A stretch of 64,000 nt of DNA from NCBI GenBank assembly GCA_045807765.1, contig JBJMGU010000207.1:1-64000 (forward strand), in the 5' to 3' direction. This DNA is from DATENM01 sp045807765 (GTDB lineage Bacteria > Acidobacteriota > Blastocatellia > UBA7656). Each line of letters begins with the position of its first letter. The stretch's first letter is position 1. A model generated the notes under the pieces. It was not told where the DNA came from and did not search any database. It was given only the letters and a program-made list of their open reading frames with translations. Shown here in pieces: positions 26,571 to 33,302 of the stretch. Both the position numbers and the translations under genes were made by a program.

Positions 26571-27914
26571 ATGAGCGCACCTCCCGTTAACGACCGCCGC
26601 GAGCTGTTCGGCTGGTACATCTACGACTGGGCCAACTCGGCTTTCTATACAACGGTCGTCACCGTCTTTATGGGACCGTACCTGACGAGCATCGCCGAAG
26701 CGGCGGCGGATGCCGACGGCTACATTCATCCGTTCGGCCTGCAAATCCGCCCCGACGCTTTCTTCCCTTATGTGGTATCCCTCTCGGTCTTCTGCCAGAT
26801 GCTTTTTCTGCCGGTGCTCGGCGCGATTTCCGACTACTCGAATCTGAAAAAGCAGTTGATGATGTTGTTCGCCTACACCGGATCGTTAGCGACGCTCGGC
26901 CTCTACTTTCTCCAGGGCGATCACTACCTGTTCGGCGGCGGTTTGTTTCTCATCGCCAATTTCAGCGTTGGCGCGTCCATCGTTTTCTATAACGCCTTCT
27001 TAAACGACATCGCCAGCCCCGACCGCCGCGACGCGGTTTCATCGGTCGGTTTCGCATGGGGTTACCTCGGCGGCGGCCTGCTGCTGGCCGCCAATCTTGT
27101 GCTGCTGGCGAAAGCCGAAGCCTGGGGGATCGGCAAAGCGCACGCGGCGCGCATCAGCCTGGCGTCGGCAGGCGCATGGTGGGCTCTGTTCACGCTGGTG
27201 CCGATGGCCCGGCTCAAGCGCCGACACGCCGTCAAGCAACTGCCCGCGGGCATGAGCTATCTCACCGCTGGCTTCAAACAACTCGGCCACACGCTGCGCG
27301 GCCTGCGGCGTTACCCACACACGCTGCTTCTGCTGCTGGCCTACCTGCTTTATAACGATGGCATTCAGACGGTGATCGCGCTGGCCGCGCAATTCGGCAA
27401 CAAAGAGCTGGGGCTGGAGCTTCCGACGCTGACGGGCACCATCCTGCTGGTGCAATTCGTCGCCTTCTTCGGCGCGCTGATCTTCAACTTCATTGCCAAG
27501 CTGACCAGCACCAAGCGCGCCATCATCATCAGCCTGGTGATCTGGATCGGCGTCGTGGTTTATGCTTACGCCCTGCTGCACACGGCGCGCGACTTTTTGA
27601 TTATGGGTGCGATTATCGGCATCGTACTCGGCGGCAGCCAGGCGCTCAGCCGCTCGCTCTACTCACTGATGATTCCTAAAGGGCAGGAGGCCGAATTTTT
27701 CAGCATCTACGAAGTCAGCGACAAGGGCACAAGCTGGCTCGGCCCGCTGCTGTTCGGTCTGGCCTACGATCTGACACGGAGCTATCGGGTAGCGATTCTG
27801 TCGGTCGCGATCTTTTTGATCCTCGGCCTCTTGCTGTTGCTCTTTGTCAATGTCAGCAAAGGCATCCGTCAAGTCGGACAGGACACGGCGAAGGCGCAAG
27901 AGGCAACTTCATGA
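26571..27914 (+). CDS. UMF1-family MFS transporter
   Basis: A 447-residue inner-membrane protein with about twelve hydrophobic helices, belonging to the bacterial UMF1/Atg22-like branch of the major facilitator superfamily. The hallmark start ELFGWYIYDWANSAFYTTVV is followed by DYSNLKKQLM, NDIASPDRRDAVSSVGFAWGYLGGG, and LSRSLYSLMIPKGQEAEFFSIYEVSDKGTSW late in the protein. The fungal Atg22 relative exports amino acids from vacuoles; substrates of bacterial members are not established. ATG 26571 opens the conserved region; an upstream in-frame ATG at 26505 would add 22 residues that look unrelated. Strong convergent hairpins follow the stop codon. Confidence 0.88.
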   Translation: MSAPPVNDRRELFGWYIYDWANSAFYTTVVTVFMGPYLTSIAEAAADADGYIHPFGLQIRPDAFFPYVVSLSVFCQMLFLPVLGAISDYSNLKKQLMMLFAYTGSLATLGLYFLQGDHYLFGGGLFLIANFSVGASIVFYNAFLNDIASPDRRDAVSSVGFAWGYLGGGLLLAANLVLLAKAEAWGIGKAHAARISLASAGAWWALFTLVPMARLKRRHAVKQLPAGMSYLTAGFKQLGHTLRGLRRYPHTLLLLLAYLLYNDGIQTVIALAAQFGNKELGLELPTLTGTILLVQFVAFFGALIFNFIAKLTSTKRAIIISLVIWIGVVVYAYALLHTARDFLIMGAIIGIVLGGSQALSRSLYSLMIPKGQEAEFFSIYEVSDKGTSWLGPLLFGLAYDLTRSYRVAILSVAIFLILGLLLLLFVNVSKGIRQVGQDTAKAQEATS

Positions 27915-27930
27915 ACTGAGCGGCTTTCTT

Positions 27931-28015
27931 GTGGCGCAGTCTAACAGATTGCGCCACACGGCGGGGCAAAAAAGCGAAGGGCGCGAGCGGCTGTTAATAA
28001 GCCGCTTGCGCCCTT
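27931..28015. terminator. bidirectional terminator pair between convergent genes
   Basis: Two hairpins lie between the transporter and the Nfu gene. GTGGCGCA (27931-27938) pairs with TGCGCCAC (27950-27957). AAGGGCGCGAGCGGCT (27977-27992) pairs with AGCCGCTTGCGCCCTT (28000-28015) with one mismatch. The six A residues before the second stem become a T tract for minus-strand transcription. Together they look like terminators for both converging genes. Confidence 0.7.
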
Positions 28016-28062
28016 TCCGTTTGATTTATGATCTGCGCCACGCGGCGCGTGACTTCGCCGTT

Positions 28063-28659
28063 TTACTTAGAGGCGGCGTAGTACGGGTTGCGGCCCGACG
28101 CATGATCGGTCTGGTCGAGGACTTCGCGCACCTGCGGGATGTTCTCGCGGATCAGCCGTTCGACCCCTTGCTTCAAGGTCATGTCCGCAGCGCCGCAGCC
28201 CTGACAACCACCGCCCATGCGGATGAAGATGCTATCGTCCTGCACATCGAGCAGCTCAACGAAACCGCCGTGCGACGCCACACCGGGATTGATCATGTCG
28301 TCAAGCACCTGCTGGACGCGGCGGCGGACTTCATCCGGTGGCAGGCGGTCGCCTTCGGGAACTTCGGGCGGCGGGTCCAGGGAAGTGCGAATGGCGCTGC
28401 CGATGCGCTTGCCGATCTGCCGCCAGTCTTCGCTGCCCGATTGCGTGACCGATACCTTGTAACCATCCAGCTCGACTTTATCGATGCCGGGAATGCTGAA
28501 CAGCCGATTGGCCAGGTCATTGACTTTCGCCTCGTCGGCGCTGGCAAAGGTGGCCGCGCCCGAATTGACCGGGCGGTCTACCGTGAAGTGGCAGACATGA
28601 ATATCTTGCTGGTCAACTTCGGCGCGAATCTGAATATTGCTTGCGTATGGTGAACTCAT
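28063..28659 (-). CDS. Nfu-type iron-sulfur cluster carrier
   Basis: A 198-residue Fe-S scaffold or carrier. The N-terminal Nfu_N-like domain (about 5-90) is followed by a C-terminal NifU-like domain (about 100-185) with the cluster-binding C-x2-C in MGGGCQGCGAADMTLKQGV and the preceding DDMINPGVASHGGFVELLDV. These proteins pass [4Fe-4S] clusters to apo-enzymes. GGAGGAG upstream of the ATG supports the start. It lies downstream of the radical SAM gene on the same strand (146 bases after its proposed TAG stop), and could serve that cluster enzyme, although Nfu proteins are general-purpose. Confidence 0.88.
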   Translation of the reverse strand: MSSPYASNIQIRAEVDQQDIHVCHFTVDRPVNSGAATFASADEAKVNDLANRLFSIPGIDKVELDGYKVSVTQSGSEDWRQIGKRIGSAIRTSLDPPPEVPEGDRLPPDEVRRRVQQVLDDMINPGVASHGGFVELLDVQDDSIFIRMGGGCQGCGAADMTLKQGVERLIRENIPQVREVLDQTDHASGRNPYYAASK

Positions 28660-28804
28660 TTTCTAGCTCCTCCGATTCGGTGACAACTAAACAGTGACAA
28701 GCTCGATCAGGCACATCACTATTGCTTTGAACATCCATTATAGCTGCCTGCTCAGCACATCGCCAAATGCCTCGGTGAAACCATTCCGCCTCTTGTCACT
28801 CTCT

Positions 28805-30253
28805 CTACAGTCCTGCGCGTTTTTCAAGGGGACCGAACTGGTCCCGCGTCGGCTCCGCTCAGCAGAACCAGGCTTCGGTGAGTCGCGGCGGGCGCGCCCC
28901 GTACGGCGCGGCCTGCGGCAATCGTTTGATATCTTCACCGCCGCTACGCATAGAGTAAGCAGCTTCAAAAATTTGCGCAAAGGTCGCTGCCGCATCTTCG
29001 TTGCGTTGCACGGCTCGCTCGACGATGCCGGTGACCTCGCGGTGCAGCTTGTCCATGCGCGGGTCGGGATGACGCCATTCGTAAGTGAACGCCTGCTGGT
29101 TCAATGACCCGAGCCACGCGCCGGCATCTTTGAGCAGCAGCGAGCCGGGCGGCACCAGCAAGCGAATGCTGAATTGCACGGCGTCAACGTGATCGATCAG
29201 GTGGCGCGATTCAACAAACTCTAATAACTCAAGGTAATCGTCGAGCGTCGTCCACGGCGTGAAGGCGACGAACGACGGGCGTAGAGCGATGCCGGCTTCA
29301 CTCAGCAGGCGCAGGGCTTCGTCAACGTCGGCGCGTGTATGGCCTTTGTCGAGATGGCCGAGCACCACAGCGCTTAACGACTCGACTGCCGACACTACGA
29401 AGAGGCATCCCGCTTGCGCCAGTTCCGGCAGCAGCGCGCGGTGCTTCAGCAGGTGCTCGATCTTCGCCGTAAAATCAAAGGTCAGCTCGGGGAACTCGGC
29501 GTGCAACTGCCGCGCAAGTCGCAAGGCATGCGTCGGCCCATTCAAGAAATCAGGATCGCCGAAGGTAATGTGCCGCGCGCCCGCCGCGACCTGTTGACGG
29601 ATGTCGGCCATTACGACGTTTTGCGGGACGACAAAGAAGCGCCCGCCATAAACCGGCGGGATCGGACAATGCGTGCAATGGTGCAGACAGCCACGGCTCG
29701 CTTCCGCATAGCCGGCGAGCCGCTCCTCGCCATCAACCGCGAGCCGCGCATAGCGTTCGAGCGGCGCAAGCCCGCCGCGCTCGGGCAGAGGAAAGTCCAA
29801 ACGCGCCAGCACCGGAAGCACGGCCCGCCGCTTGATCTCTGCCCCGTTGAGAGGTTCATTGGCGGCGACGGCTTTGACCAGCGCGACCAGCTCTTCTTCG
29901 ACCTCGCCGCCGATGATCGAATCGGCTACCGTGTCGAGCAGGTATTCGGCATTCAGCGTCGCGTACATCCCATAAAAGCAGATGTGGCAATCGGGGTTAA
30001 GGCGGCGTACCTGCTCGGCGACCCTCAGACCGAGCCTGAGCGCCGTGTGCATCGGCACAGAGATGCCGACGAAATCGACGCAGCGCACGCGCGCTTCATC
30101 AAAGCCCTGCACCGAAATGTCTATGGCTTCGGCGGCAAAACCGGCTCGGCGCAGAAATCCGAGCGGCCCAGCAAGTCCCGCCGGCTGGTGCCCCAGCTCG
30201 TAAGCCGACACCAGCAGCACCGCGAAGGTCTGTTTGCTTGCCTCGTTCATCAT
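28805..30253 (-). CDS. B12-binding-like radical SAM protein with CUAEP tail, probable selenoprotein
   Basis: A conventional reading stops at TGA 28861-28859 after 464 residues ending EAWFC. Reading that TGA as selenocysteine continues in frame AEPTRDQFGPLEKRAGL to a TAG at 28807-28805, giving 482 residues and a C-U-A-E-P tail. I recall a radical SAM family defined by exactly such CUAEP or CCAEP tails. The N-terminal third (about 8-130) resembles a cobalamin-binding Rossmann domain; the radical SAM domain has the cluster motif EASRGCLHHCTHC (C-x3-C-x2-C, near residue 190) and barrel segments such as ITFGDPDFLNGP. Substrate unknown. It is co-directional with the cytochrome (51 bases upstream). 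ATG 30253 or 30250 could start; no clear ribosome-binding site. Confidence 0.85.
28829..28861 (-). promoter_or_regulatory. UGA selenocysteine codon with SECIS-like hairpin
   Basis: Thirteen bases after the UGA (28861-28859) comes a 6-bp stem, GGGACC (28845-28840) and GGUCCC (28834-28829), with loop AGUUC. Known bacterial SECIS rules ask for a short stem about 16-37 bases to the apical loop and a G among the first two loop bases; both hold here. The hairpin lies within the extra tail codons, as in other bacterial selenoprotein genes. Confidence 0.7.
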
Positions 30254-30304
30254 GGCTATTCTAACGCGCCGACCGCTGGATTGCTGCGCCGCCGCGCCTT
30301 CGGC

Positions 30305-30745
30305 TTATTTCGCCAACGCGCGGATGTAAGCGATCACCGATTTGACCTGCTCGTCGGTGAGCTGTTTGGTGTAGGCGGGCATCGGCGGTTTGCCGTTGCG
30401 GATGACATTGATCATCTCGGCATCGGTGGTCTTCCTCTGCCAGGCGGCGTCGGTAAAGTTGGGGATGTTCTTCATCTGCGCATTGCCCTTACCGTCGGCA
30501 CCGTGACAGACGTGGCAGTTGCGCGCTTCATAGAGCGCGGCGCCTTCGCCGGGGGCCGCGAGCGCGCCCATCGGGTTCGCATTGGTGTTGGCGGCGTTCG
30601 CGTTCGCAGCAGCGGCAGCCGGCTCGTTCTTGATGGCCGTCTGATTTGCATTGTTCGCGTTGCCGTTCGTCGTGCTGTTACCTTCGCAGGCGGCGCTGAA
30701 CACTGCCGTCAACATCAAAGCGATTCCCATTTTCCAAGCCTTCAT
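30305..30745 (-). CDS. c-type cytochrome lipoprotein
   Basis: A 146-residue mono-haem cytochrome c. The signal sequence ends in a lipobox (VFSAAC, Cys near residue 20), so it should be anchored by lipid on the periplasmic side. An Asn/Ala/Thr-rich spacer (about 21-62) acts as a flexible tether. The haem domain has NCHVCHGADGKGNAQM (CxxCH) and the distal Met ligand in KPPMPAYTKQLTDEQ. It would shuttle electrons to an unidentified partner. AGGAG precedes the ATG. It lies 32 bases after the glycyl-tRNA synthetase gene and before the radical SAM gene, all on the minus strand. Confidence 0.9.
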   Translation of the reverse strand: MKAWKMGIALMLTAVFSAACEGNSTTNGNANNANQTAIKNEPAAAAANANAANTNANPMGALAAPGEGAALYEARNCHVCHGADGKGNAQMKNIPNFTDAAWQRKTTDAEMINVIRNGKPPMPAYTKQLTDEQVKSVIAYIRALAK

Positions 30746-30777
30746 TGGCTATTCTCCTTTCGATTCGTAAATGTGTG

Positions 30778-32178
30778 TTACATGCAGACCGGCATGCCGA
30801 GCTTCTGGCCGATGGTTTTCGCCAACTCGGCCACGGGCACGCGCTCCTGCGCCATGCTGTCGCGCTCGCGGATCGTCACCTGATTATCTTCGAGCGACTG
30901 GTGATCGACGGTCACACAGAACGGCGTGCCGACTTCATCCTGCCGGCGATAGAGCTTGCCGATGCCGGCGGTGTCGTCATAGACGGCGCGCAGCCCGCCG
31001 GTGCGCGTCAGGTTGCGCTTGATCTCTTTGGCCAGATTGACAATCGGCTCTTTGTTCTTCGCCAGCGGCAGCACCGCGACTTTGATCGGCGCAAGCTCCG
31101 GATGCAGCCTGAGGAGGATGCGCTTTTCGCCGCGCACCTCTTCTTCCGTGTAGGCGTCCATCAGAAAAGCGAGCACCTTGCGATCAACGCCCGCCGATGG
31201 CTCGATAACAAAAGGAAAGACGTGCTGATTCGACTCGTGATCGAAGTAGGTCAGGTCAGCCGTCGAATCCGGGTTAAGCCGCTTGCCTTCGTCGTTGACC
31301 GGCTTCTTCGAGTGCGCTTTCAGATCAAAGTCGGTGCGGTTAGCGATGCCTTCAAGCTCGTCCCACTGCTTCTCTTCGTCCTCGCGCTCAGGAAAGAAGC
31401 GGTACTGCAAATCCACACAGCCCTTGGCGTAATGCGCCAGCTCGTCTTTCGTTTGGTAATACTTTCTCAGGTTCTGCGAATTCATGCCCAGTTCAAGGTG
31501 CCAGTTATAGCGATCTTCGACCCAGCGCTCGTGCCACTCTTCGTCCGTCATCTCGCCGGGCTTGAGGACAGCAGGCGGCTTGACGAAGAACTCAATCTCC
31601 ATCTGCTCGAACTCGCGTGTGCGAAAGATGAAGTTGCCCGGCGTGATCTCGTTGCGGAACGCCTTGCCGATCTGCGCGACGCCGAACGGCAGCTTGCGGT
31701 TGGTGGTGTCCAAGACGTTTTTGAAATTGACGAAGATGCCCTGCGCGGTTTCCGGTCTCAGGTAAGCCAGCCCCGATTCGTCTTCGACCGCACCCACCGT
31801 GGTGCGGAACATGAGATTGAACTGGCGCGGCTCGGTCAAATCCTGCGAACCGCAGTTCGGGCACTTATCGCCTTCGAGCTTGTCGGCGCGCAGCCGCAGC
31901 TTGCATTTACGGCAATCCACGAGCGGATCGGAAAAGGTCGCTTCGTGGCCCGAGTATTTCCAGACCAGGCGATTCATCAACAGGCCGGCGTCGAGGCCGA
32001 CCATATCGTCACGCTCGTAGACCACCGAGCGCCACCAGGCGCGCTTGATGTTATTCTTCAATTCGACGCCGAGCGGCCCATAGTCCCAGACCGAGCCGAG
32101 GCCGCCATAAATCTCGCTCGATTGAAAGGCGAAGCCGCGCCGCTTGGCTAAACTGGTAATCGTTTCGATATCTGCCAT
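30778..32178 (-). CDS. glyQS: glycyl-tRNA synthetase, single-chain alpha2 type
   Basis: Charges tRNA-Gly. The 466-residue enzyme is the class II homodimeric type found in archaea, eukaryotes and many bacteria, not the GlyQ/GlyS tetramer. Motif 1 lies around EIYGGLGSVWDYGPLGVELK; motif 2 around FRNEITPGNFIFRTREFEQMEIEFF; motif 3 in FVIEPSAGVDRKVLAFLMDAY. The C-terminal anticodon-binding domain (about 360-466) includes RIGTPFCVTVDH-like GTPFCVTVDHQSL and ERVPVAEL. A zinc-ribbon-like insertion (CRKCKLRLRADKLEGDKCPNC) is present near residue 90. No T-box-like leader is evident; the upstream region is occupied by a dispersed inverted repeat. Confidence 0.95.
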   Translation of the reverse strand: MADIETITSLAKRRGFAFQSSEIYGGLGSVWDYGPLGVELKNNIKRAWWRSVVYERDDMVGLDAGLLMNRLVWKYSGHEATFSDPLVDCRKCKLRLRADKLEGDKCPNCGSQDLTEPRQFNLMFRTTVGAVEDESGLAYLRPETAQGIFVNFKNVLDTTNRKLPFGVAQIGKAFRNEITPGNFIFRTREFEQMEIEFFVKPPAVLKPGEMTDEEWHERWVEDRYNWHLELGMNSQNLRKYYQTKDELAHYAKGCVDLQYRFFPEREDEEKQWDELEGIANRTDFDLKAHSKKPVNDEGKRLNPDSTADLTYFDHESNQHVFPFVIEPSAGVDRKVLAFLMDAYTEEEVRGEKRILLRLHPELAPIKVAVLPLAKNKEPIVNLAKEIKRNLTRTGGLRAVYDDTAGIGKLYRRQDEVGTPFCVTVDHQSLEDNQVTIRERDSMAQERVPVAELAKTIGQKLGMPVCM

Positions 32179-32290
32179 ATGGAAGTTCTCTCAGTCGAAA
32201 AAATTCTCTCCGGTTGAATCCACAACTATACATCATCAACCGCGGCGATTAAAAGTTGGGGCGATTCGCTTCGGGCCTTGCCGAACAGGG

Positions 32291-32405
32291 GAAAAGAAAC
32301 CACAGATGAACACCGATGAACACAGATCAGCAGGGCGGCATGAATCTTCTTGTTTGTTCCATCGGTGTTTATCGGTGTTCATCTGTGGTTTCATTCCTCT
32401 TTTGA
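32291..32405. repeat. inverted repeat with ACAGATGAACACCGATGAAC-type arms
   Basis: Left arm GAAACCACAGATGAACACCG and on (about 32296-32327) and right arm (about 32358-32392) are complementary over roughly 32 bases with two mismatches. Each arm is itself tandem copies of a GATGAACAC unit. The centre is about 30 bases. Flanking GAAAAG / CTCTTTTGAG extends the pairing. It fills the 302-base divergent gap between glyQS and the MerR gene; a purine-rich AGGAGG before the MerR start is the only other signal there. Confidence 0.8.
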
Positions 32406-32480
32406 GAATTAGTGAAAAAAGGGCTTGAGCCTGACGCAATGTCAGGGTTTACGATGGACGAGTGAAAGGAGGGCGGGGCG

Positions 32481-33251
32481 GTGAGCAACACAGTTGCAGG
32501 CTGGTACAGGGCGAGCGAGTTTGCCGAATTGACGGGCGTGACGGTGCGCGCCTTGCACCATTACGACCGCCTCGGCTTGCTGCGCCCGGCGCGGCGCACA
32601 CGCGCCGGTTATCGCCTGTACGCCGCCCGCGACGTGGCGCGGCTGGAACAGATCGTCGCCTTGAAGTTCATCGGCCTGTCGCTGAAAGAGATCAAGACGG
32701 TGCTGGAAGGCGAGGCGCTCGATCTGGCGACGACCTTGCGCTTGCAGCGCGAGATCATCAGCCGCAAGCGCGGCCATCTCGACCGCGCCATTGCTGCCAT
32801 CGAGCGCGCCGAACGCATGATCGGCGCGCAAGGCGAAGCCCCGCTCGACGCCTTCAAACAAATCATTGAGGTGATCAATATGGAAAACGACACGAACTGG
32901 ATGATGCAGTATTACTCGGAAGCGGCGCAGCAGAAAATCCAAGAACGCGCCAAAGATTGGACGCCCGAAAAACAGGCGAAAGCCCAGGCCGACTGGGCGG
33001 CGCTGTTCAAAGACGTCGAAGCGGCAATGGCCGAAGGCCTAGACCCTGCGAGCGAGCGCGCTCAGCAGTTGGCGACGCGATGGGACGATCTGATTCGCGG
33101 CTTCACAGGCGGCGACCCTGAGGTCACAGCGGGCCTGAAACGGCTCTACGCCGATCAGGCCAACTGGCCGACGACTTTCGAGCAGCCGTTCCGCAACGAC
33201 CATGCCGCCTTCGTCAATCAGGCGAGGGCGCACCGCCAGAAAGAGAGTTAA
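32481..33251 (+). CDS. MerR-family regulator with TipAS-like effector domain
   Basis: A 256-residue transcription factor. The MerR winged-helix domain (about 8-80) shows SEFAELTGVTVRALHHYDRLGLLRP and GYRLYAARDVARLEQI, followed by a dimerisation coiled coil. The C-terminal domain (about 135-256) has YYSEAAQQKIQERAKDWTPE and the conserved helices of the TipAS ligand-binding fold, which in Streptomyces binds thiopeptides and related drugs. Such regulators twist spaced -35/-10 promoters on ligand binding. The GTG at 32481 is supported by AGGAGG upstream. No adjacent transporter or resistance gene is on the same strand, so its regulon is unknown. Confidence 0.88.
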   Translation: MSNTVAGWYRASEFAELTGVTVRALHHYDRLGLLRPARRTRAGYRLYAARDVARLEQIVALKFIGLSLKEIKTVLEGEALDLATTLRLQREIISRKRGHLDRAIAAIERAERMIGAQGEAPLDAFKQIIEVINMENDTNWMMQYYSEAAQQKIQERAKDWTPEKQAKAQADWAALFKDVEAAMAEGLDPASERAQQLATRWDDLIRGFTGGDPEVTAGLKRLYADQANWPTTFEQPFRNDHAAFVNQARAHRQKES

Positions 33252-33265
33252 TCTCGATAAACGAG

Positions 33266-33301
33266 CGCAAACGCCGCAGCCTTAACCCTGCGGCGCTTGC
33301 G
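33266..33301. terminator. hairpin terminator between convergent genes
   Basis: CGCAAACGCCGCAG (33266-33279) pairs with CTGCGGCGCTTGCG (33288-33301) with one mismatch and an eight-base loop. It fits between the stop codons of the MerR and metalloprotease genes and could act in both directions. Confidence 0.6.
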
Positions 33302-33302
33302 T

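Noticed and set aside
29414..30883. A 489-codon open frame antisense to the radical SAM and cytochrome genes
   Set aside because: Covers two clear genes on the other strand and shows no domain; composition is that of a complement frame.
30745..32151. A 468-codon open frame antisense to glycyl-tRNA synthetase
   Set aside because: Shadow frame caused by GC-rich codon bias; it has no family motifs, while the opposite strand encodes a complete GlyRS.
32236..32439. Small open frames on both strands through the GATGAACAC repeat (NTDEHR-type peptides)
   Set aside because: Peptides are by-products of the repeat sequence; no ribosome site or conservation beyond the repeat itself.
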